DNA of 64,000 nucleotides, taken from the NCBI GenBank assembly GCA_036872755.1, contig JAVHNS010000004.1, positions 434,001-498,000 of the forward strand. The letters run 5' to 3'. The notes beneath the pieces were generated by a model that worked only from the letters and a program-made list of their open reading frames with translations, did no database searches and was not told the origin of the DNA. Made by a program: the position numbers and the translations under genes. Origin of the DNA: Orbilia blumenaviensis. Lineage: Eukaryota; Ascomycota; Orbiliomycetes; Orbiliales; Orbiliaceae. Numbering within the stretch: the stretch's first letter is position 1; each line of letters begins with the position of its first letter. Shown in pieces: positions 56,812-64,000 of this stretch.

Positions 56812-59800
56812 CTCGCCGACGGGTTGCTGTTGCTGGGAAGGAATTTTGGCGGTATTGGTAGTCCCAACGCGATGGGACTGTTCTCGGTTAGAAAACTGGA
56901 TTTGGACGGAACGTCAAAAGAGAAGGGAAAGGTCGACGGATAAAGTTAACAGGCGAATGGAACAACTGTCTGGTCAAGGATGTTTGAAAGAAACTGTGTG
57001 CTGGCGAGGTCTTGGAGATGGTTTGCAGGAAGTTAGAAGCTGAAGGTTGAGACTGGGGGGAGGAGAGTCCAGCGGAAGGGTTCCTCAGCAGACTATATAT
57101 TTTTACTGGCTGGGGCAACTCGTGTTTGGACTTCTGGGAGAAAGAGCCAGGTACCAGCTAGGCGCCAGAGCAAGTTCAAGAATGCCAATCGAAGGTTTGC
57201 CTTATGAAACCTTTAAGACACCGACACGATGCTATTCGCCAGTGCTAGGCAGTTTGGGTCTTCTTTTTTAATTTTCGCGGGCTCACTTTTAAAGCTTTTT
57301 GGCAAGTGAAAAATGACGGAGGGTGAAATCCGGGGAAATCGAGTTTCTGAACAGAAACAGGAAGGTGGCAGGGCGACAATGCAATGCTGTGTCAGGCCTG
57401 TGAATTGACAGCAAAGCTGGAGAGTCTGAGAGCAGATGATCGGGTTTATGGAAGGTAAGGAAGTTTCTCTGTGGACAATTTGAATAAGAGGTCGAAAGAA
57501 CTAACTAAGAGTTCGAGCTTGTGGTTTTGGAGGACTAGGTTCGGGCCTATGGAAGTGGTGATGGAATAGGGAATCCAAGCGTGCGACCCGACAGTGACAC
57601 ACTATCGAGGTTTGCTTTCAGAGGTAGGTGTGAAGCCTCAAGGGAAAAAAAAAAAAAAAAAAAGAGTAAACCGAATCAATACTGATGGTGGAGATAATGA
57701 TGAAGGCGATATCAATGGCAATTAGGTTATACGAGATCGGGTCCCCGAAGAAAAATGAACGAGGGGATCGAATCCAGCGGAGGCATCATCGACTTTATAT
57801 CCATTGCTAGCGGCAGTATCGCCAATGCAAGCAGCAACATGGCCCTGGAGATAGACCAGCTAAACCGGTCTGCCCAACGGACAGGCGCAATCCCGTCGTG
57901 AAACAGCTAGCTCCGTTCCGTTGGCGTATCTGTTCGAGGATGAGATACATGCGCACCAATTTACCGTTTATCTCCTAGCCATCACCGCAAACTCAAGCTG
58001 TGCCAAATAATTTCCAGGCGGACCTTATCTGGATGAATGGAAAAAATACTGATGAGACGACGACCAAAATCAATCACAAGCTTGGGCAAACGAAGTGGGG
58101 CCACTGGCACTAGCTAGACCCAGGCCTATAGAAGGCGGGGCGCTATGTCTGCGCGCAGGGTTATGGGTGCGCCCTGGCCTGGTCTGGTTCCTTGTCCAGG
58201 ATTTTACTTTTTTTTTTCTTCTTCTTCTTCTTCTTCTTTTTTTCTTTCTTTCTTTTCTCCTACATTATCATTTTGTGGGTTTGATATGTCGACATGCACT
58301 CTCACTGATAAACCCAGGAAGGCAAATACCGAAACGATGGATGGATGGGCTGCGAGCTGTCAATTGGCCATACAAGCTTGCCTGGAAAATCCGCATCTTT
58401 GCCATCGGGCTTCTCAAAAACCCTCTCTTTTCCCTGCCAGGGGCGACTGGGTGTCGAAGCCACGAGGAATTCAAGACCAAATTTGCACTTTTTCACCTGA
58501 AATCTGTCTTTCCAGTTGGACATACTTAGCGTAAGCCGGGTGCTGATTGAGCATGTTAGGCACTGGAACGACAAGTACCAGCACTGGATCAGCCAGAAAC
58601 TGCTTCTGAGCTGCATCAAAACTAGCCACGAAAATGGTACCGTGCCGTGACTGAACAAGGGTCTGGTCCGAAGCTGCTTTGGCCGGCTGTCCCTTCTCAA
58701 TTTCCTGTCGGATAAATAACACCAAGGAACTGACGTGACCGCGAGAACATCGACCCCTCCCTGGCCCCCCCAAACCATCCGGGCGCCTTTCCCGGTACGA
58801 GAGCAGATTCTTCCCGGGCCCTATCTATCTAGCCGTACGATATTCATCGATTCGTTGGAAGATGGATTGAGGCACCGTTATTGTGGTTATGCGTTGGTGC
58901 CAGTGTGTTACACTGCCGCTAAAAGTCTATTCGGTGGATGTTGACGTCGCCTCAGTTCAATAGTGAACTCGAAAGGAAAAGATAGAAAAAACTAGAAGAA
59001 AAAAAAAAAACACAGACTAGAAACTAAAAACCCTCGACCCGCGCTGAGCGAACCGCCTTTTGGATCGATTGGCTTCTCATCTACCAGAATTTTCTTTCCC
59101 TTTCTGTTACTCATTTACACTAATAATACGAAGCGTCTATGCATTTGGGCGATAAGAATCGGTCATCAATTGGCTAACGGTGCAGGAGCATGGTCTTGGA
59201 AGAACCAGTATTCTGGAAATGTTTCGTCGACGAACATTCGAAAAAAGATCTTTCATCCGAATAGTGCGTGCAAGACCCTGCCATTTAGACGGGTTTTTAC
59301 AAAGTTAACAATCGGTCGAGTCAACGGATGGTCCCGTACGAGAATTATGCAGAGGAAAGTTAACAAGAACTCCGTCATTTTCTGGGCGAGTGATACAAAG
59401 ATTGGACCGCAGGCATGGCATGCCTTAGTCCAAAAACAAAATATAATCATGTCGGCGCATTAGATTCTGCAGAAAACGAGGAGGGTTGTCGACGCTACTG
59501 TAGGTTACCCCTCCAAAAACTGGTTGGCTGGTTCTTTATCGATAAGACATGCATCTACATTTCGTATAGTGAACATTTTGATATGTCTTGGAAGCCCAGG
59601 ACCCCTCAAACCCGGTTCTGAAGACAATCACTCCAGAATTATCACGAAGTTGAATTCAATTGAAAGGCGGAAGCTATCCTTGTGGAAGCTGATCGGTTGC
59701 TTGCCAGGTCCCTGCCGAACAATCAGCCCAACCTCGGATTAATCGCCACAAATTTCGGGTTTGATCCTGCCTTTTTCATTGAGGTTTCGGAAGTGGGCAT

Positions 59801-62800
59801 CTCGGGCGAAAGTAGCACCGAGGTACCTCTGGGAGCTGTGTGCCCCTCCATTGCCAAAACCGTGCATGCCGCATCCACACCACCACGACTATCACAGTCA
59901 CGAATTTAAATCCAACGTCCTCAACTGAAACCCGACTCCTGGTAGTCGAAGGGTTAATCTGCATGAATACGTATGCAGAGCATGAACCAGACCCCCCAAG
60001 GATTACTGCTGTCGCTCGATGACCGGGCGATCCCTCATCGAACTCTTCGAAGGTTTTCTCCCAACCGCAGCGGCAACAGCCATACCTTAGGCGGCTCGTT
60101 GATGCTTCCCGTCCTCATTCACCGGGCTGGGGTCACAATAACATCAGAACAAACCAATTGTTCACTGCAATAGATTTTTAAATCGCCTCAGTCGGAGCGG
60201 GTACTATCCCGCGATACAGACGAGGCGAGAGATCCAATTTCATTCCATGAGAGTCAAAGCACCGTCTGTAACCAGAATACGAGCATATACTGCAATATTA
60301 CTGCAATATTTTAGTCAAGTCCAGGCAAGTTCCATGCAATATGAAAGCAGAAGGAAGTGGACTCGAAGCGAATAATATCCTGCCCTTGGAGAGCATGCTA
60401 CCGAGCGAGATAAACTAGCTGGAATGGAGAAAAAAACGGCAAAACCGTTCAACTACAGCATATGAGATCCAGAGGATAAGGCGTCCCACTCGATGGCCAC
60501 CACCAGCCAACATTGGTGGATCTTTCTGCATGCATTAACATGCCTAGTACAATCCTGGATCCTAGAAATACGGTGCATTTTGGTGAGGTGCCATCGTTAA
60601 ATTTCCCCAACAAATAATTGATGGAAATATAGATATCTCCAGACATCGTCGATGAAGCTCCCCGAATGCAAGCACGAGCACGAAGCTGTTGCTTGCTAAG
60701 CCATCAACAGGCAGCACGTCAAGACGCAACGATGACACCATGTTATCTAGAGATCTTGTCGATTCTCCAACATGTTACATATCTCAATCTCTGTTCCCAA
60801 TCCTTTGGAACAACTTCCCTGATTTGATTGGAGTTGATGGTTCGAAACGGCAGGGCAGCTCCACACAACACCAAAAACTTCTTCACCAAGATCAATTTGG
60901 ACGATGTTTTTATCTAGCGGCCGCCAAAATGGCGCAAATTTAGTGCCAACTTGTCGCGGGTCGGGTCATCACGGAGGTCAGAAATTGCACCAACACTACT
61001 CCCTGACCGGCCCTGTTAGATTTGCTTTGTAACCATCGGGCGGATAACATGTGAAAACATTCTCTCAGATTTCCGTTCTAGTCTAAAACAGAACACTGAC
61101 TCGGCCCTCCTCACAAGTACAGCTTCCAGGACCATTTACCAAATTGGTATTCCAATGCCGGAGATACCGTTTCGATTTTCCAAAAACAGGTTGTTCCTGG
61201 TATTATTGAAACTGTATCGATGATCATATAAGGTCCGCGATCACAGGGAGCACGATGATTCAGTGATTATCAGTCTATCAGCATGTGGATATCAGGATAC
61301 ATAGCGCTATGAAATCAGCGGATTTGATCGCCACAACGGCCCAGCGGCTCATGGATGGCACACTTATCGTTGCGTGCCGCCTATTATGCCAGATATTATA
61401 CGCCATACCGGCTTGCCTTATGCCCTTCTATCTTGTTTCAGGATTGCATATTGGTGAAGTCAACACCACCCTCGACCGGCATGCATGCATCCAGCCAGAC
61501 AGGAACTTCTGCAACACACCCACCGGATTAATTCTATTGCCCTCGGATTAATTTCAACCACTAGGAGTCCTTACCTTGAATTCTGCCTGTGTCGTGCTGC
61601 TCCCTCGGTTCCACAATTCCATCGGGTTGCATATCAAGGCCTGTAAAGCCGTCCCAGGTTACATATACACGTCGATGCCCCAGGTCAGAACGTTCAACCT
61701 TTGGAGTAACATGGGGATTTCTGATGACTGCTCATCTTGAAACATGGATTTCGGAGCTGCATATCTCCACTAAGGAATTCGGTGATAGATAATGATAATA
61801 CAGAGTACACCACTTCCAAGTTTCTTTGGAACTAAGGAAATTCCCCTGGGTAAATTGGTGGAATACCCCTGCCGGAGGCTAGATACATGTGCATAGTGCA
61901 TGCATTTTGTTTTCGCTGCCCTACCAAGGACTTTTCGATCTGTGCGACTTTCTTGCGAACAAATCCGCTTAAACTCGAACGAGCATATCATACCCCCTGT
62001 TGGTTTCGCAACGAATCATATCAGGGTCCCATTTTTACCCGGCCCTTTAACCACAAAATCCACCAATGCAGGCCGGTTTCGATATCTCGGATTATATCTC
62101 ACCGACCTCTTCTTGCACCATTATCTCTGACCAGGGCGTTGATTCGAGGAGGGAAGCAGGGACTGGGGCTCTGGCGGAATTCCACGGATACTCTCGTCTA
62201 CTACGAATAGAAACACAGCATGGACACCATGAACACCGCTTGGTATTCAATAACGAGCTATCCTCGTACCTGTCATCTCGGATATTTCGCTTCCCCTGAG
62301 CTTCTGGAAGGATTTGGTCTTAAGGCTATTGCAACCCATTTTGATGAGTCCAAGCTTCTACGCCACATTAGCTCTCCGAAATCATGAGCATGAACCCAGT
62401 TGGCACTAATACTTTTGCCGCAAGATGCAAGTCGCTCCAGATCTTACGAACTTCGATGGGATATCTAGGAGGATGCCATGGGCATCACATGGCCGAAATG
62501 ATTCGCTCGTTATCTGTGGCGTTCCAGGAGCGCGAGCTAAGCTCCATTTCTCCGGAACCTCAGATATTACTTCCCGGAACAATTTCCTTCTAGAATCTTG
62601 GCCTTTTTAAGTGGCGTTTCGCTTTCTGCAGGTTCCAGAGATATCACCTACGTCCCGTAGGATTTATCTGCCAGACGCGTTCAGTACCAGGTTTAATATA
62701 GACCTCTCAAGCCAGGTACACTCGGAGTTTCAAGGTGGGTGATTTGGGGGTCTCCTTTCCTCATGACCCCCAACGCTTGGGATCGATTTAGAAGGACCCT

Positions 62801-63783
62801 GTCGATCTCTCCCTTCCAGAAGCCCAACGTTCGGATCAATGGGCCGGTGGGAAGTCCCGGGCCTCATCTGATCCCAAATATCTCCCCTTTTGTAGTTTTA
62901 AAAATGCGGATATGGATCATACGAACACGATGCAGGCCTCCGTATTGCACGTCGCGCGATTGCGAATTGGAGAATACGAGCTTATATCCCCAGGTAAAGT
63001 TCGGATAATACCTGATAACACATATCTTGATGCGATCATTTGACATATAACATCGGGATTTTTTTTCATTTCATTTTTTAATGCTTCCAGAACACCAGAC
63101 CCCTGGGAAGTCATCAGACAGACACCCTCGTCACTAATGAGTTTGCCGCACACACACAACCCCAATTCTTCAGGAACCGTTTTGCCTTTATGAGTATGCG
63201 AACACATCAGTTGATTCAAGGTCATCGATGCTGCCACACCCAGGATCTCTATTCATTCCGAATAGAATCAAACATTCATACTCTCTACATCAAATTGATT
63301 TACCCGGATCTACTGCTTATATATCACTATCGAGTTATCCTATTCGGGATGATTTTCGGAGTTCCACTTTATAATACATATACAGACCTACAATTATTGT
63401 GAGCAGGCATTGGAGTGGATACGTACGTATCTTCCAAATTACAATACAGCATGGATCTTGGGATATTGAATTTACATCGATATCCTCGGTTCTATATGTT
63501 AAGGTTCTGTTGGCTTTAGCTTCGATATCTGGTCAGCTACCTGAGTAGGTGGTTTAAGCTTTAAACCACAGATTTCCAAACTCCTGCCTGCCGTACGAAG
63601 ACCGATTGGTGTGCAAACAAGCCGCTGTCAGGTTGTACCAAACACCGCAAGCGAACATGACAGCAGCAATTCGCCTGTATTATATGAGATAACCTGCACG
63701 CACGATTGCATTTTTACTACTTCTTTACAGTAATATGTAAATCTACATCTATATCCGCCTGTTCTTCCGCCGACTCCGGGGTA
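56812..63783. other. Seven-kilobase region with no confident gene
   Basis: This is the longest interval without a recognisable gene. It starts with a pyrimidine-rich (minus strand) leader of the phosphatase gene, an A19 run at 57645-57663 and a (TTC)n-type stretch at about 58208-58258. Many frames of 60-145 codons occur on both strands, mostly with random-looking composition. The minus-strand frame at 58471-58773 has a more protein-like composition but no ATG near its start. I find no transposase, reverse transcriptase, tRNA or rRNA. Confidence 0.5.
58208..58258. repeat. Polypyrimidine (TTC)n low-complexity tract
   Basis: T run followed by CTT triplets and TTTC units. It creates Ser/Phe homopolymer shadows in open frames on the + strand. 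Confidence 0.85.
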
Positions 63784-64000
63784 TCATGAACGATAAATTC
63801 TCCAAATACTCAGTATTTCACCACCAGCTCTCCTCTCGATGACGCGTTCCATCTTCCAGCCAAACTCCATCCCCGTGATTCTCTCTACCACTTCAGGCGG
63901 TCTATTTCCAGCACACAGAAGGAGATAAAATACCCCCCTGTCGCTCAAGACCTCATGAAGCTGGTCCAGCAACCTATCTGTCGTCTCCATGCCCTTATCT
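63784..64000 (-). CDS. mtq2: eRF1 methyltransferase catalytic subunit Mtq2, C-terminal part
   Basis: The last 72 or so residues of a class I methyltransferase run off the right edge; the stop codon is at 63784-63786 on the minus strand. The reading frame continues through the edge (DKGMETTDRLLDQL), so the visible ATG is internal. LSDRGVFYLLLCAGNRPPEV and FGWKMERVIERRAGGEILSIWRIYRS match the C-terminal strand-helix-strand of HemK2/Mtq2, which methylates the Gln of the GGQ motif of release factor eRF1 together with Trm112. The catalytic NPPY motif lies outside the window, so identity rests on the tail alone. Confidence 0.75.
   Translation of the reverse strand, partial: DKGMETTDRLLDQLHEVLSDRGVFYLLLCAGNRPPEVVERITGMEFGWKMERVIERRAGGEILSIWRIYRS

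Noticed and set aside
56888..57118. Ser/Pro/Phe-rich minus-strand frame just before the phosphatase gene, resembling a mitochondrial presequence
   Set aside because: It has no ATG at its start, ends at a stop before the phosphatase frame, and is better explained by a pyrimidine-rich 5' UTR.
58095..58534. Two overlapping + frames of 129-144 codons
   Set aside because: Both run through the (TTC)n tract, which gives Ser/Phe/Leu homopolymers; no other support.

Overview
The window is nuclear DNA from a filamentous ascomycete (Pezizomycotina). The evidence is short introns of about 50-190 bp with GTAAGT/GTATGT-like donors and CTAAC/CTGAC-type branch sites, a separate fatty acid synthase beta gene, and fungal families such as Erg25, Arp9, Afg2, AA9 lytic polysaccharide monooxygenase, a DUF6314-fused flavin monooxygenase and secreted subtilases. 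The mix of secreted subtilases, a PAN-like protein and an AA9 enzyme would suit an Orbilia-type nematode-trapping fungus, but that is only a guess. I see 18 credible protein genes, two of them cut by the window edges, plus one weak small-gene candidate. I see no tRNA, rRNA or CRISPR array.

Layout. 1-6113 (+): most of the FAS beta subunit. 7658-8500 (-): zinc-finger protein, followed by 4.6 kb without genes. 13105-14284 (+): sterol C-4 methyl oxidase, convergent with an acyltransferase (14860-16302, -). 18021-19217 (+): RNPS1-like SR protein. 20878-26668 (-): two tandem secreted subtilases with the same intron layout. 27560-29239 (-) and 32987-35380 (+): two related helical proteins, one with a HEPN-like motif, flanking a lactonase-family beta-propeller (31176-32424, +). 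35741-40393: a secreted Gln-rich protein, a small membrane protein and a secreted PAN-like protein. 41609-47168 (+): Arp9 and the AAA ATPase Afg2. 47624-49150 (-): unknown. 49493-50586 (-): AA9 LPMO. 52050-54508 (+): FMO-DUF6314. 55703-56811 (-): inositol monophosphatase family. About 7 kb without a confident gene follows, then the 3' end of the eRF1 methyltransferase mtq2 (63784 to the edge, -).

The genes are mostly unrelated housekeeping, chromatin, ribosome-biogenesis, lipid and secreted-enzyme genes, not one obvious pathway cluster. FAS beta and Erg25 both serve lipid synthesis. The two subtilases form a local duplication.

The most unusual signal is not a gene. An almost constant core, TGGTCTCRTTR, recurs in intergenic DNA, and at most sites it sits between two copies of an 8-12 bp word that differs from site to site. 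This looks like insertion of an 11-bp core with target-site duplication, or a nano-repeat family. One copy falls on the end of a subtilase reading frame and appears to have rewritten its last residues. A small terminal-inverted-repeat element and a recurrent TACCTAGGTA palindrome are also present.
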